Shown here piece after piece: positions 25,350 through 35,084 of a stretch of DNA of 57,275 nucleotides. The stretch covers positions 1-57,275 of the forward strand of contig JAJZJW010000014.1 of NCBI GenBank assembly GCA_021809845.1, read 5' to 3'. The notes under the pieces were generated by a model. That model was not told where the DNA came from, did not search any database, and saw only the letters and a program-made list of their open reading frames with translations. Each line of letters begins with the position of its first letter. Within the stretch, counting starts at the first letter, position 1. Source of the DNA: a bacterium. Its GTDB lineage: Bacteria > SZUA-79 > Acidulodesulfobacterales > Acidulodesulfobacteraceae. Made by a program: the position numbers and the translations under genes.

Positions 25350-26534
25350 ATGAAACATAAAGACGATTCAGACCAAAATTTATTTAAATTTTCTGAAAGG
25401 TTGAGTAAGCTTCCAGTTTATCTTTTTGCCGAGATTGACAGGCTAAAGCAGGAAGTTAAAGCAAAAGGGATTGATATTATCAGTTTTGGTATCGGAGACC
25501 CTGATTTGCCCACGCCAAAACCTATTGTTAACGTATTAAAAAAAGAAAGCGAGATAGATATAAATCAAAAGTATCCTTCCTACGAAGGTCTTTTAAAATT
25601 CAGAGAATCTGCTGCAAATTGGTATAGCAAAAGATTTAATGTTTCTTTGGACCCGCAAACAGAGGTTCTTTCTTTGATAGGTTCGAAAGAAGGAATAGGA
25701 CATCTTCCTCTGGCTTTCGTTAATCCGGGAGATATTGTTCTTATTCCTGACCCAGGATATCCGGTTTACAACGCCGGAACTATTTTTGCAGGCGGTATTC
25801 CTTATATTATGCCTCTCAAGCAAGAAAATGATTTTTTACCGGATTTATCCATAATTCCGGAAGATGTGCTTAAGAAAACCAAAATTATGTTTTTGAATTA
25901 TCCTAATAATCCTACATCTGCAAAAGCCGACAAGTTTTTCTTTAATGAAGTAGTTAAACTTGCAAAAAAATATAGTTTTATTGTGGCGCATGATTTTGCA
26001 TATTCGGAAGTATTTACCGGGGATGCTGAGCCTGAGTCGTTTTTATCCGTTAAAGGAGCAAAAGACGTGGGCATTGAGTTTCATTCTCTTTCTAAGACAT
26101 TTAATATGACAGGATTCAGAATAGGGTTTGTTTGCGGAAATAAACAAATTTTGAGCGGGTTGGGAGCGGTAAAGACAAATCTGGATTCAGGCGTGTTTCA
26201 GGCAATTCAGCTGGCAGGTGCATACGGCTTAGATAATGAACTTGAAGCTATTAAAGAGAATAATAAAATATACAGAAAGAGAAGAGAGCTCTTAGTTGAA
26301 GGTCTTGAACATCTCGGCTATAACGTTTATAAATCCGATGCAACTTTTTACGTGTGGACAAAAGTTCCCGCGGCAGGCGTATCATCAAAGGATTTTGCTT
26401 TATCGTTGCTTAATGATAAAGGAATTGTCGTTACACCGGGTTCAGGTTTCGGCGAGTACGGCGAGGGATATATAAGATTCTCGTTAACAATTAGCGAAGA
26501 CCGTATAAAAGAGGCTCTTGAAAGAATGGCGTAA
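25350..26534 (+). CDS. dapL: LL-diaminopimelate aminotransferase (DapL-type class I aminotransferase)
   Basis: 394 residues of a fold-type I PLP enzyme. ISFGIGDPDLPTP begins the large domain. The cofactor region shows SKEGIGHLPLAF, NYPNNPTS (Asn/Pro stacking) and HDFAYSEV (Asp/Tyr). The Schiff-base Lys is in HSLSKTFNMTGFRIGF. GFGEYGEGYIRFSLT holds the carboxylate-binding Arg. The overall text matches DapL, which converts tetrahydrodipicolinate to LL-diaminopimelate directly with glutamate, as in many deltaproteobacteria. A general aspartate/alanine aminotransferase is the main alternative. An AGGAG ribosome site is present. Confidence 0.82.
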   Translation: MKHKDDSDQNLFKFSERLSKLPVYLFAEIDRLKQEVKAKGIDIISFGIGDPDLPTPKPIVNVLKKESEIDINQKYPSYEGLLKFRESAANWYSKRFNVSLDPQTEVLSLIGSKEGIGHLPLAFVNPGDIVLIPDPGYPVYNAGTIFAGGIPYIMPLKQENDFLPDLSIIPEDVLKKTKIMFLNYPNNPTSAKADKFFFNEVVKLAKKYSFIVAHDFAYSEVFTGDAEPESFLSVKGAKDVGIEFHSLSKTFNMTGFRIGFVCGNKQILSGLGAVKTNLDSGVFQAIQLAGAYGLDNELEAIKENNKIYRKRRELLVEGLEHLGYNVYKSDATFYVWTKVPAAGVSSKDFALSLLNDKGIVVTPGSGFGEYGEGYIRFSLTISEDRIKEALERMA

Positions 26535-26620
26535 AATACAAACATACAATAACAGCATAAATTCTCAACCTTAATATATAACTATATTAAACATACAATA
26601 AAAAAAATGTAAAATATCAA

Positions 26621-27370
26621 ATGGATGTTTATTTAGGTTTAGGGAGCAATTTAGGAAATAAAGAAGTCAATTTAATAAATGCAATTTCGTTAATAAATCT
26701 AATAGAATTTGATAATGGAGGGGTTTTAAAATTAGTTAAAGCTTCCAGAGTATATAAAACTTCTCCTGTAGGTTTCAGCGAAGAAGAATGTATAAGGGGA
26801 GTCATCCCTGTATTTCTAAATTGTGTAGTTCTTTATAAATACGAAAATAAAATTGATACAGGTTACAGCGGTAATGGCAATGGCAGTCTTATCGATAGAA
26901 GCAGTACTCATAACAACAATAGGGTTGTTAAAAGCGCGAAAATTGATGGCAATAAAATAACAACCTATTATGCCGATTACGGTTATAGGTATGAAAACAT
27001 CGGGGACGGTTTATTATCTAAAGTTAAAAATATTGAGAAACTGATAGGCAGAAAGTTTAACTATAAAAATGAGGGCAAGGATTTATTCAGTAAATATCGT
27101 CCCAGAGAAATAGATATAGATATACTCCTGCTTGGCGAAATTGTTATTTCGCGTCCTCCTGTATTAAATATACCACATAAAGAACTAAAAAATCGTAAAT
27201 TTGTTTTACAGCCTTTATTAGATATAAATGAAAATATTTTCGACCCGTTAACCAAAGATTTATATAAAAATATACTCTCCGATTTTACTGAAACAGAAGA
27301 AGGCAAAACCCAGCTTATTGAACCATACGGCGTTTTCAGCAATAACTATTTAATGATTAATAAAATATAG
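26621..27370 (+). CDS. folK: HPPK, 6-hydroxymethyl-dihydropterin pyrophosphokinase
   Basis: 249 residues, against about 160-170 for a typical single-domain enzyme. It transfers pyrophosphate from ATP to the pterin in folate synthesis. The N-terminal motif is VYLGLGSNLGNKEVNL; the catalytic core is KYRPREIDIDILLLG, and the substrate end is IPHKELKNRKFVLQPLLDI. Between FLNCVVLYKY and LSKVKNIEKLIGRKF there is an extra segment of about 55 residues rich in Asn, Gly, Ser and Tyr (residues about 73-126), which would sit in a surface loop. No folB or folP is adjacent. The insert matches the habit seen in other enzymes of the window. Confidence 0.9.
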   Translation: MDVYLGLGSNLGNKEVNLINAISLINLIEFDNGGVLKLVKASRVYKTSPVGFSEEECIRGVIPVFLNCVVLYKYENKIDTGYSGNGNGSLIDRSSTHNNNRVVKSAKIDGNKITTYYADYGYRYENIGDGLLSKVKNIEKLIGRKFNYKNEGKDLFSKYRPREIDIDILLLGEIVISRPPVLNIPHKELKNRKFVLQPLLDINENIFDPLTKDLYKNILSDFTETEEGKTQLIEPYGVFSNNYLMINKI

Positions 27371-27438
27371 ATTATAATAAATAATTAAGTTAATAAAGAA
27401 CTAATAAACTATCAATTAAATAAACAAAGAAAGAATAA

Positions 27439-27665
27439 AATCTAATTGGAATATTGCATAAATAATTAGCAAGGAAATAAGGCAACATATATATTGTCAA
27501 TTAATGTAAAGGTCTATAATATAATATTATATAAACTTTGCAACAATGTTTTAACTATTAAGACAATACATATATAATGTTATCAATTAATATAAAGCTC
27601 AATAACCTTGCTCAGCTGTCTTAATGATTATACTATAAACGAAATGCAATAATTCCAATTAGATT
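27439..27665. mobile_element. MITE-like palindromic element (227 bp)
   Basis: The ends are 21/22-base inverted repeats that differ by one extra T (left AATCTAATTGGAAT then ATTGCAT at 27439-27459; right complement at 27644-27665). Inner arms also pair: AGCAAGG (27468) with CCTTGCT (27606), and AACATATATATTGTC (27484) with GACAATACATATATAATGTT (27562). No coding capacity. It could be a miniature inverted-repeat element or a long structured RNA. It fills the space between folK and the convergent speD. Confidence 0.55.
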
Positions 27666-27713
27666 AACACATTTTTTCCATAATAAAAATAATAAATATA
27701 AAATTTTAGAACG

Positions 27714-28121
27714 CTAACGAGCGACTAGCTTCTCTTCGCAAACTACTTTATGCGGCAGCTTTTGGTCATACATCGAAATGAGTCCTCTTTTAACTTCCAT
27801 CATTTGCGGTTCTAAAGACCCAAATCTTTCAATTAAAAATTGAGCTGCTATCTGCGGTTTGATTATATCCCCGCATGTAAAAATATCAACCGCAGCGTAA
27901 TCATACTCAGGCCATGTATGTATAGACAGATGCGATTCAGCAATTATTACCATTCCGCTAATACCAAATGGATTAAATTCGTGAAACTTATGTTCCACTA
28001 TTGTGGCCTTTGCATTTACTGCGGCATCAAGCATAGCTGTTTCTACAAATTGTAAATCCGCAAGAATATACGGTTTACATTTTTTTAACTCTAAAAGCAG
28101 GTGTATTCCAAGAGAATTCAT
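27714..28121 (-). CDS. speD: S-adenosylmethionine decarboxylase proenzyme (bacterial type)
   Basis: 135 residues of the short SpeD class. It self-cleaves between Glu62 and Ser63 in AESHLSIHTWPE to make the pyruvoyl cofactor, then decarboxylates AdoMet to supply aminopropyl groups for spermidine. His68 and Cys83 (FTCGD) match the catalytic residues of the family. The length and ends are normal. No speE is adjacent in the window. It is on the minus strand, convergent with folK across the MITE-like element. Confidence 0.93.
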   Translation of the reverse strand: MNSLGIHLLLELKKCKPYILADLQFVETAMLDAAVNAKATIVEHKFHEFNPFGISGMVIIAESHLSIHTWPEYDYAAVDIFTCGDIIKPQIAAQFLIERFGSLEPQMMEVKRGLISMYDQKLPHKVVCEEKLVAR

Positions 28122-28238
28122 TTTTTTTAACCTCCATATACATTATAATATTAAAAAATAAAAGCACGATTTTTTATTATATTGCATATAGAGAAAAATG
28201 CAAGAAGAATTTGTTGAAAATATATATTTTCAGAGTTT

Positions 28239-30629
28239 TTAATTTAAGATAGCGACGCTGCCTGCCACGCCGTTAAGTTTTCCGTTAAATCTTAATAGTC
28301 TGACGGGATTATATGAACGGGAATTTGTATTGATTTCATAGAGGGTTTTGTAAAAAATTCCATGTTTTAAGATATTGTTAATAAAAAATAAATTTCCTCT
28401 GCTGCTTTCAGATAAATTACCTATATAACCTTTAATGCTTGCGATATTTTTTACAGATATATTTACATACTTGTTTACATCTTTATTTGTATATTTATTT
28501 ACATACTTGCGTTTTATATAGCGATGCTTAATTCTTATTCTTAGAATACGATTGTAAACATATCCGTTGTAATAAAAATGTTTAAGCGCCCATACAGTAT
28601 TTTTATATTCAGACACAATCGGCATTGTTGAAGAGAATTTACCTGAAATAGCATACAACCGTTTAATGTATTTATTGCTTAATTTTTTATTTAGAAATTT
28701 ATTTTTAATTTCTTCAATATAATTTACAACGCGGCCGTTTCTAAATTTTAATCCGCTTAACAGCAAATTACCATTTGTATCAAAAGTCAGATATGAAACG
28801 TAGTTTTTAAGCAGCACTTTTTTCTGCAAAGATAGGGAATGATTATCATTAATTTTAATTTTGCATAAGTAGTTGTTAAACTTATTTTTGGTGTATGAAT
28901 ATAAATACGAAATAAACCATAAGGTATTATTTTTATTATTTACAGCAATATTGCTCAGTATTCCGGAATTTATCTGTTTTATAGTCAGACATTTTTTTAT
29001 ATCTTTTTTATCAAAATTCTTTGATAATTTTGATAATGAGTAGATACTTCTTATATATGTTCCTTTTAGATTTTTAACATCGGAGAAAAATAATTTATTT
29101 TGAGCCGATGTTTTAGCGAGTATATCTATTTTTCCACCGTAATTAATTCCGCTAGTGAGTATAATTTTTTTAAAAAAATTATATCTGCTGTTGTTTTGGT
29201 TGGTTTTAAATTTAAAATAAACTAATGATGTAACAGGAGCGTCTCGGAATGTCATACTATTGTCAACATATATAAATTTTAATTTTAAGTGCTTATCGGG
29301 CAGAGCCGAGCTATTTTTGTCGTAATTATTTATAGCAGTTTTAGTAACGTTAATATTTTTTGAATAGAGGTATTTATTTTTTTTATTTTCTTTAATATTT
29401 ATTTTTTTTATTATTTTATTATTTTTTTTATTTAATAAAGAGATATTATTTCTAGAATCTTTTTTGCTGAGTAAATAATATTTTAAAAAATTTTTATCCG
29501 GTATAAAATTTTTAATTTTTGGATGCAAATAATTTTTTTGTTTAAAAGCAGGTTTAATGTGCGTATTTTTAATAACGTCCACCATTGTCCCGTAATTTAT
29601 CTGTTTCCAGATTATCCATGCATTTCTAATAGGAAGTTCCAAGCAGCCTAAGCTTTTGTTCATGCCGTACATACCCCTTGGAAATCCGTGAATTGCTTCT
29701 CCAAAATCAAAATAGTTAATAAAAGGAATGTTTTTATCATCATAGTGTTGATGCCACGGCGTTTTGCCAGACATTGTAGCCTCAAAATAACGTTTATAGA
29801 CCGGAAATATTCCGTTGTATGTCGGAGCGTCAAAAACTCCTGTATTGACAAATGAAACCAAGAGATTTTTTCCATTTTTCCATAAATGCAATGTTTTTGG
29901 AAAGGTTTTGTTAACCCATACGATAGTCAAACCGTATTTATTTGTTTTATTATTTTTTAAATCTTTAAAAGCTGTTTTCCATACATTTTCATTAACTCTT
30001 CCGGTTATCCGAAGTTTGTTCTGATGTTGAAAATTCATAACTGCACCTTCTAATATAGTCGAAAAATAGTCAGGCTTCCAATCTTCTATAAAATTATCCG
30101 GCAGATTTTTCCAACGCCATTTCCATCTGCAATATCTGTTATGTTCATATTTAATGTAAATATAATTTTTGCCGTTCTCTGCGGCGTTAAAAGGAATACA
30201 TTTGAGCGGCATATAATTTAGCTTAGACATTATTACACTAAGCAAATTATTCCCTTTTCTATATATACCGCGATAAAGGTAGGGATATATAAAGTTAGCA
30301 GGCATCGTGATTTTTAAACTATTTTTATGCCTATCTTTATTGTTAATACTATTATAGTTTTGAGATTTAATTATATTATCGCGAACGGGAACAGTTTTAT
30401 CGGCAGTGTTAGTTTGCTTAATTGTCGTTTTAGTTAAAGATTTGACAGATTTTATCTTAAATATCGACAGCGTAAAGATTTTTAAAGGAACTAATATATT
30501 TTTATTAAAGGTATATCTGAACGGTTTATTGAACATGAATGCAATAGAAGAGCCCGTTAAAAAAAATATTATAAAAATAAAAATAATTAGAAATAATTTT
30601 TTTTTAATATTTTTCTGATCGTTCTGCAT
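28239..30629 (-). CDS. L,D-transpeptidase (YkuD) with PG-binding domain and a novel C-terminal half
   Basis: 796 residues. A membrane anchor (about 12-34) is followed by a periplasmic part. A peptidoglycan-binding-1-like segment (MNFQHQNKLRITGRVNENVW, about 195-215) precedes the catalytic YkuD domain (about 228-345), which ends in IHGFPRGMYGMNKSLGCLEL; His and Cys there are the catalytic pair. The enzyme would make 3-3 crosslinks in peptidoglycan or attach lipoproteins. The last 400 residues have repeated beta-rich units (NNKNNTLWFISYLY, SYLTFDTNGNLLLSG, NLSESSRGNLFFIN), suggesting a beta-propeller I cannot assign to a family. Lys/Asn-rich linkers join the parts. It stands alone in its direction with speD downstream. 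Confidence 0.82.
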   Translation of the reverse strand: MQNDQKNIKKKLFLIIFIFIIFFLTGSSIAFMFNKPFRYTFNKNILVPLKIFTLSIFKIKSVKSLTKTTIKQTNTADKTVPVRDNIIKSQNYNSINNKDRHKNSLKITMPANFIYPYLYRGIYRKGNNLLSVIMSKLNYMPLKCIPFNAAENGKNYIYIKYEHNRYCRWKWRWKNLPDNFIEDWKPDYFSTILEGAVMNFQHQNKLRITGRVNENVWKTAFKDLKNNKTNKYGLTIVWVNKTFPKTLHLWKNGKNLLVSFVNTGVFDAPTYNGIFPVYKRYFEATMSGKTPWHQHYDDKNIPFINYFDFGEAIHGFPRGMYGMNKSLGCLELPIRNAWIIWKQINYGTMVDVIKNTHIKPAFKQKNYLHPKIKNFIPDKNFLKYYLLSKKDSRNNISLLNKKNNKIIKKINIKENKKNKYLYSKNINVTKTAINNYDKNSSALPDKHLKLKFIYVDNSMTFRDAPVTSLVYFKFKTNQNNSRYNFFKKIILTSGINYGGKIDILAKTSAQNKLFFSDVKNLKGTYIRSIYSLSKLSKNFDKKDIKKCLTIKQINSGILSNIAVNNKNNTLWFISYLYSYTKNKFNNYLCKIKINDNHSLSLQKKVLLKNYVSYLTFDTNGNLLLSGLKFRNGRVVNYIEEIKNKFLNKKLSNKYIKRLYAISGKFSSTMPIVSEYKNTVWALKHFYYNGYVYNRILRIRIKHRYIKRKYVNKYTNKDVNKYVNISVKNIASIKGYIGNLSESSRGNLFFINNILKHGIFYKTLYEINTNSRSYNPVRLLRFNGKLNGVAGSVAILN

Positions 30630-30690
30630 TTATTTTATCTATAAAATTAAAGCAATTTTAAAAATTTTTATATTTAACTTTATTTAAAAT

Positions 30691-30720
30691 TTTTATTTAT
30701 TTATTTATTTATTTATTTTT
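30691..30720. repeat. Tetranucleotide (TTTA) microsatellite
   Basis: About six or seven copies of a TTTA unit lie between the MCP stop (30741) and the start of the transpeptidase gene (30629). They fall within the likely promoter region of the transpeptidase, so slippage could tune its expression. Confidence 0.6.
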
Positions 30721-30740
30721 ATATATATTCATTGCTATTA

Positions 30741-32435
30741 TTAGTTAATTTTAAATATATTTACTACCTTAGACAATTCCGAAGCCAATTTTGACAGTTC
30801 GTTTGCTCCTATTTTTACCTGTGCCGCGCTGGATGCGGCAGATTCTTGAGACTGCAAAATACTGTCCGACGATGCGGATATCTCTTCCGTTGCCGAAGAC
30901 TGTTCTTCGGCAGCCGTTGCAATTAGCGTTATCATATCTTTTAGTTTAACAGAAAGCACTTTAATTTTATTAATCTGGATACCTGCATTTTTAGCAACGT
31001 TTACGCCGTTTTTAACTTCTTCTTTTCCATAACTCATTGATTTAACAGCTTTTGAAGTATCTTCTTGAATGGAGGAAATCATATTAGTTATTTCTTTTGT
31101 AGCTTTTGTTGTTCTTTCGGCAAGTTTTCGCACTTCATCAGCGACTACTGCAAATCCTCTACCTTGTTCCCCTGCGCGTGCCGCTTCTATAGCGGCGTTT
31201 AAGGCAAGCAGATTGGTCTGATCTGCAATTTCATTAATAACGGCAATAATTTCCCCTATCTTTTGGGAAGATACGCCTAGTTTATTTATGACATCTGAAG
31301 CGTTATCTACCGATTTTTCAATAGATGTGATTTCTTTAATAACATTCTCAACGGCATTGTAACCGTCTTCAGTGGCTTTTTGGGTATAATCTGCCTCTTG
31401 AGCACCGTTACTGGAATTTTTCGCAATTTCAACAATTGCAAGGGTTAATTGTTTAATAGATTCAACTATCGATGAACTGTTTTTTTTCATATGGTCTATA
31501 GCATTTTCAAGTTCTGAAGATGATGCGTTTAATTCGGTGCTGGAGCTCGATACAGATTCTACGGCTTGAGTAATGGAAGTTACGTTGCTGGTTAGCGAAT
31601 CTATTAACATATTAACGTGATTTACGAGCAGACCTATTTCATTTTTGGGATTCACGTTTATTTTTATTTTAGTTCTTAAATCTCCTTTTGCAACTTCACC
31701 TATTTTATTTGTCGTGCTGATTAATTCATCTATTAAGAATTTTTTAAAATAGTAACTTATAGCAAGCAATAGAAGCAATGCAAAGATAGGGAGAATTACA
31801 AAAAAATTAATAAGCATTTTAATCTTGGCGGAAGATTTTGCTGCTATTTTTCCTTTTACAAAGTTTAGGTTATTTATTATTGCATCGATTTTTGTTTTAA
31901 AATAATCGGGTTTAATCGTCGGTCCCGTTTTAATGGGATTTTTTAATAGCTTTATCATATTAGGTCTATATGATGCCATAAATTTTTTAAGCTGTAGCAT
32001 TTTAATATTAATCTGTTTGCTTGAAGGTTTTTTTAAATATTCTTTTTTGACGCCAAAAACGGTTTTAAAATTTTCATGATTGAATCCGGTGGTAAATCCA
32101 TTGATAGATAGTGTGTTGTCGATGCGGGCTTTTTTTATTGCATTTCTTAAATCAAATATTTTTTTATCTACAGCAGATAAATTAAACGTTTTCTTCCCTT
32201 TTTCTAATTTTGCTATTTTTAAATCTTTTTGTCTCAGTTTTGAAAGATATATAATACTTATTGTATTTCTCTGAACTTTTAGAAGGGAAGATATCGTTGA
32301 ACCAATAACAGATTGCGTATAGGAGTAATTTTTAAAAGAATTTATATACCCCATAATTATAAAATTGCCTATTAAAATTACTACAAACATCATTATGGCT
32401 GCAAAATATAATCTCGATTTAAATGTAGCAAACAT
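30741..32435 (-). CDS. Methyl-accepting chemotaxis protein
   Basis: 564 residues. A first membrane helix (about 8-30), a helical periplasmic sensor of about 180 residues, a second helix (about 205-230), a HAMP linker (about 231-285) and a long cytoplasmic signalling hairpin. The hairpin tip carries the invariant text [20 protein letters not shown] followed by [20 protein letters not shown]. Signal passes to CheA through CheW or the CheV in this window. No pentapeptide tether for CheR is seen at the C-terminus. The sensor is rich in Lys and helices and no ligand domain is recognised. Confidence 0.95.
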   Translation of the reverse strand: MFATFKSRLYFAAIMMFVVILIGNFIIMGYINSFKNYSYTQSVIGSTISSLLKVQRNTISIIYLSKLRQKDLKIAKLEKGKKTFNLSAVDKKIFDLRNAIKKARIDNTLSINGFTTGFNHENFKTVFGVKKEYLKKPSSKQINIKMLQLKKFMASYRPNMIKLLKNPIKTGPTIKPDYFKTKIDAIINNLNFVKGKIAAKSSAKIKMLINFFVILPIFALLLLLAISYYFKKFLIDELISTTNKIGEVAKGDLRTKIKINVNPKNEIGLLVNHVNMLIDSLTSNVTSITQAVESVSSSSTELNASSSELENAIDHMKKNSSSIVESIKQLTLAIVEIAKNSSNGAQEADYTQKATEDGYNAVENVIKEITSIEKSVDNASDVINKLGVSSQKIGEIIAVINEIADQTNLLALNAAIEAARAGEQGRGFAVVADEVRKLAERTTKATKEITNMISSIQEDTSKAVKSMSYGKEEVKNGVNVAKNAGIQINKIKVLSVKLKDMITLIATAAEEQSSATEEISASSDSILQSQESAASSAAQVKIGANELSKLASELSKVVNIFKIN

Positions 32436-32555
32436 TTTATAAACACTCCTTTAAGTAAATAAAATTGTTATTTTATTGTTATCAATTTATTACTTACTGC
32501 TTCTATTATTGGTGTTGGTCCATTATTTATTCTTATAATGCATTATATTATATAT

Positions 32556-32653
32556 AGTGCATTATAAATTAAGTTATTATTCATAGTTTATTATTTTATA
32601 TCGTAAGAGTGCATTATAAATTAAGTTATTATTCATAGTTTATTATTTTATAT
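32556..32653. repeat. 52-bp direct repeat, two copies
   Basis: AGTGCATTATAAATTAAGTT and the following bases up to TTATTTTATAT occur twice, 52 bases apart (32556 and 32608). A third partial GTGCATTATAA follows at about 32660. It lies between the chemoreceptor gene and the small membrane protein, upstream of the receptor start. Confidence 0.7.
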
Positions 32654-32741
32654 TATAGGGTGCATTATAATACATTATAATAGAATAAACTTTTATACTA
32701 TCAAAACATAAATTAATTAATTAATTTTATTAAATTGCTAA

Positions 32742-32942
32742 TTAGATTGCACCGATTTTTATTCCTGATATTATCATTATTATTAGAAGAATGATAAAAA
32801 TAAACAAATATGTGAGGTAAATCTTTTTTTTAACTTTTACCTTTTTAATTTTTAAAAATATAAATGAACCTATAAATGTGATTAAAAAACTAAAAAAAAA
32901 TACTACGCTTGCTATATACAAATATAAAAATACTTTATTCAT
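32742..32942 (-). CDS. Small two-helix membrane protein
   Basis: 66 residues with two strongly hydrophobic helices (about 3-31 and 42-64) joined by a basic loop (KIKKVKVKKK). Charge placement puts the loop in the cytoplasm. It has no family I recognise and its composition is partly forced by AT-rich DNA, so the coding call is moderate. It sits alone upstream of the receptor. Confidence 0.4.
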   Translation of the reverse strand: MNKVFLYLYIASVVFFFSFLITFIGSFIFLKIKKVKVKKKIYLTYLFIFIILLIIMIISGIKIGAI

Positions 32943-33436
32943 AGCTCTCAGAATTAACTAGAATTATATTATTTTAGAATTTAGAATATTTTTGAGATAA
33001 AATTCAATTTATCTTTATTTTTTATAATTGAAACAGTATTCTATAAAATGTTATTTAGTTAACAACCATTTTATAGAAAGCACACCTATTTTGCCAGTTA
33101 GAATTTATGCAATATATTTTATACTCCTACACTATTAAGCATTAAATACGAAAATAATACGTATTTTATACATATATGTATAATAGATTAAATATTAAAA
33201 TTATGCGTATTGTCGCATATTGTATATAATGTATTAAATGTTGAAATACGTATTATAATACATTAAATATGGAAATACAAAGATATTTATTATTTATATT
33301 TTACATCAATATTAAAATAGAATAAATTATAATCTTAGATATTATAAGTTAATATTTTTATATTTCTAAAAATATATTAACTCTATATTTAACTTAAATG
33401 AAATGCAAAAAAGTAGCGACTTTATTAAAAAAAGTA
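32943..33436. other. Gene-free AT-rich region upstream of the cytochromes
   Basis: No gene over about 500 bases. It holds imperfect repeats of words such as GAAATACGTATTATAATACAT and TTAAATATTGAAAT, and an ACACCTATTTTGCC word near 33083 that resembles the dispersed repeat family. Confidence 0.4.
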
Positions 33437-33465
33437 TTGACTTTATTAAAATAACTTATTAATAT
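33437..33465 (+). promoter_or_regulatory. Candidate promoter of the cytochrome genes
   Basis: TTGACT (33437-33442), 17 bases, then TAATAT (33460-33465). A second TATAAT lies at 33488-33493 with a weak -35 and could also be used. Either gives an untranslated leader of about 80-115 bases before an AGGAGGTGA ribosome site. Confidence 0.4.
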
Positions 33466-33585
33466 TTAAACTTGTGCCGATTTAGTGTATAATAGACAAT
33501 AGTAAATAAAACTAAAAACAAAGAATTGATTATATAGCTTTTACGATATAAAAATATAACGGAAAAAGGAGGTGAATGAATAATT

Positions 33586-33933
33586 ATGAAAAAAATTACA
33601 GGCATTTTTATTATTATTTTAGGGTTTGTTGCGCTTAATGCGTCTTTAGCTTTTGCATCTTCTGGTGCTTCGCTTTTTAGCTCGGAGGGATGCGTAGCTT
33701 GCCATGCTATTAACGGCAATGGCGGTTCAGTTGGACCTAATCTTTCACATGTAGGCAGCACAAAAAGCCTTTCATGGATTAAAACTCAGATTACAGATCC
33801 ATCGGCTCACTTTGCATCAGGAAGCACTGCTACAATTAACGGCAAATCATTTATGGCGATTATGCCGGGCCATAAAGGCATGTCAGCTTCAAAATTAAAT
33901 GCATTAGCCGGCTATCTCGAGTCATTAAAGTAA
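33586..33933 (+). CDS. Small secreted c-type cytochrome (copy 1)
   Basis: 115 residues. A signal peptide (KKITGIFIIILGFVALNASLAFA) sends it to the periplasm. The mature part of about 90 residues is a class I cytochrome c with heme site CVACH and distal Met in the repeated context SFMAIMPGHKGM. It would carry single electrons. A strong AGGAGGTGA ribosome site precedes the start by about 13 bases; an out-of-frame ATG lies between. It is the first of two adjacent close paralogues, which share VGPNLSHVGS and INGKSFMAIMP almost unchanged. Confidence 0.92.
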   Translation: MKKITGIFIIILGFVALNASLAFASSGASLFSSEGCVACHAINGNGGSVGPNLSHVGSTKSLSWIKTQITDPSAHFASGSTATINGKSFMAIMPGHKGMSASKLNALAGYLESLK

Positions 33934-34037
33934 AGTAAAGTAAATTAAATTAAAAAAAAAGTTGAGTTGTTAAAGTAAATTATTAAATTATTAAATTATT
34001 AAAGTATTAAATTAAAAAAATGGGGGGAAAATTCAAA

Positions 34038-34412
34038 ATGAAAAAATTATTTTCAAAATTAATCAAATCAAAAATTTTAACTGCTTCAGTTTTAAGTTTA
34101 GGTGTTCTTGCATTCACATCAACAGTGGTTTTCGCAGCTACCGGTCCGCAGCTTTTCAAATCTGATGGATGTATTGCTTGCCATACCATTAACGGCAAAG
34201 GCGGTTCAGTTGGACCTAATCTTTCACATGTAGGCAGTCAAAGAAGTCTTTCCTGGATTAAAACTCAGATAGTGACCCCTGGTGCTCACTTTGCATCTGG
34301 AAGCACTGTTACAATTAACGGCAAATCGTTTATGGCAATTATGCCGAATCATAAAAGTATGCCGAAATCGCAGGTAAATACTTTAGCTGCTTATTTGGAA
34401 TCTTTAAAATAA
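34038..34412 (+). CDS. Small secreted c-type cytochrome (copy 2)
   Basis: 124 residues from the ATG at 34038, preceded by GGGGGGA; an ATG at 34020 lacks a ribosome site. A signal peptide (SKILTASVLSLGVLAFTSTVVFA) and one heme site, CIACH, are followed by the same core as copy 1, with Met ligands in SFMAIMPNHKSM. The mature domains are clearly more alike than the signal peptides, so a tandem duplication followed by divergence, or selection on the mature part, is likely. A strong terminator follows, so the two genes form a complete transcription unit. Confidence 0.92.
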   Translation: MKKLFSKLIKSKILTASVLSLGVLAFTSTVVFAATGPQLFKSDGCIACHTINGKGGSVGPNLSHVGSQRSLSWIKTQIVTPGAHFASGSTVTINGKSFMAIMPNHKSMPKSQVNTLAAYLESLK

Positions 34413-34572
34413 TTGATGCAAAATAATTGTTGCCAAAATAATTATTATATAGAGATATCAATTAGTTAAATGAAAAAGATTATTAAAATTTTTGTATTTT
34501 ATTAAATCTTTGGGAATTTAGTTTTTCTATATGTATTTTTTTTGCGAGCAGCGATGCTGATAAGTTTTTTTA

Positions 34573-34622
34573 AACGCTTAGAAGATTGACATTACTCTAT
34601 TTTATTTAATCTTCTAAGCGTT
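34573..34622 (+). terminator. Strong intrinsic terminator after the cytochromes
   Basis: AACGCTTAGAAGATT (34573-34587) and AATCTTCTAAGCGTT (34608-34622) form a perfect 15-bp stem with a 20-base loop, followed by CTTTTTCTTTTCTTTT. It is the clearest terminator in the window, 160 bases after the second cytochrome stop. Confidence 0.85.
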
Positions 34623-34639
34623 CTTTTTCTTTTCTTTTC

Positions 34640-35084
34640 CATTACTTTCCTTTTTTCCTTCATTTGTTTGTTCCTTTTCTTCTTTCATTTGTTAATCAAT
34701 TTCATTATTTATTGTTTTTTTTGACGCCTATTTTCTATTCTAATTGTGTTATATTAGTACTGTTTTAATTAACTCAATTGTGTTTTAACCCTTATTTTTA
34801 TTCTCATCGTGTTGTTTTATTATTGTTTTAATTAACTTAAATATTTTTTGATTAAAATTCATAATATAATTCATAATAAATTTTTTTATTGATTAGATTG
34901 GTTCGATAATCTATAATGATAGATATAGTAAGTATCGGATATTAATTAGTGCTCTAATAATACTATATACTCAAATATTATAGAGTGTTTTATATTTGGC
35001 TGTTTTGCATTATTTTTATTTTTTTATTTATTTTTATTGTATTTATTATTTAAGTCAACAAAATCATAGAAGGAATAAAATATT
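34640..35084. other. Gene-free pyrimidine- and A/T-rich region
   Basis: No gene. It starts with C/T-rich text, has a TTGACGCCTATTTT word near 34720 that resembles the dispersed repeat family, and two copies of a TAATT-TGTGTT-like word (about 34740 and 34768). The last 40 bases before the next gene are almost only T and A, with AAGGA as ribosome site. Confidence 0.4.
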
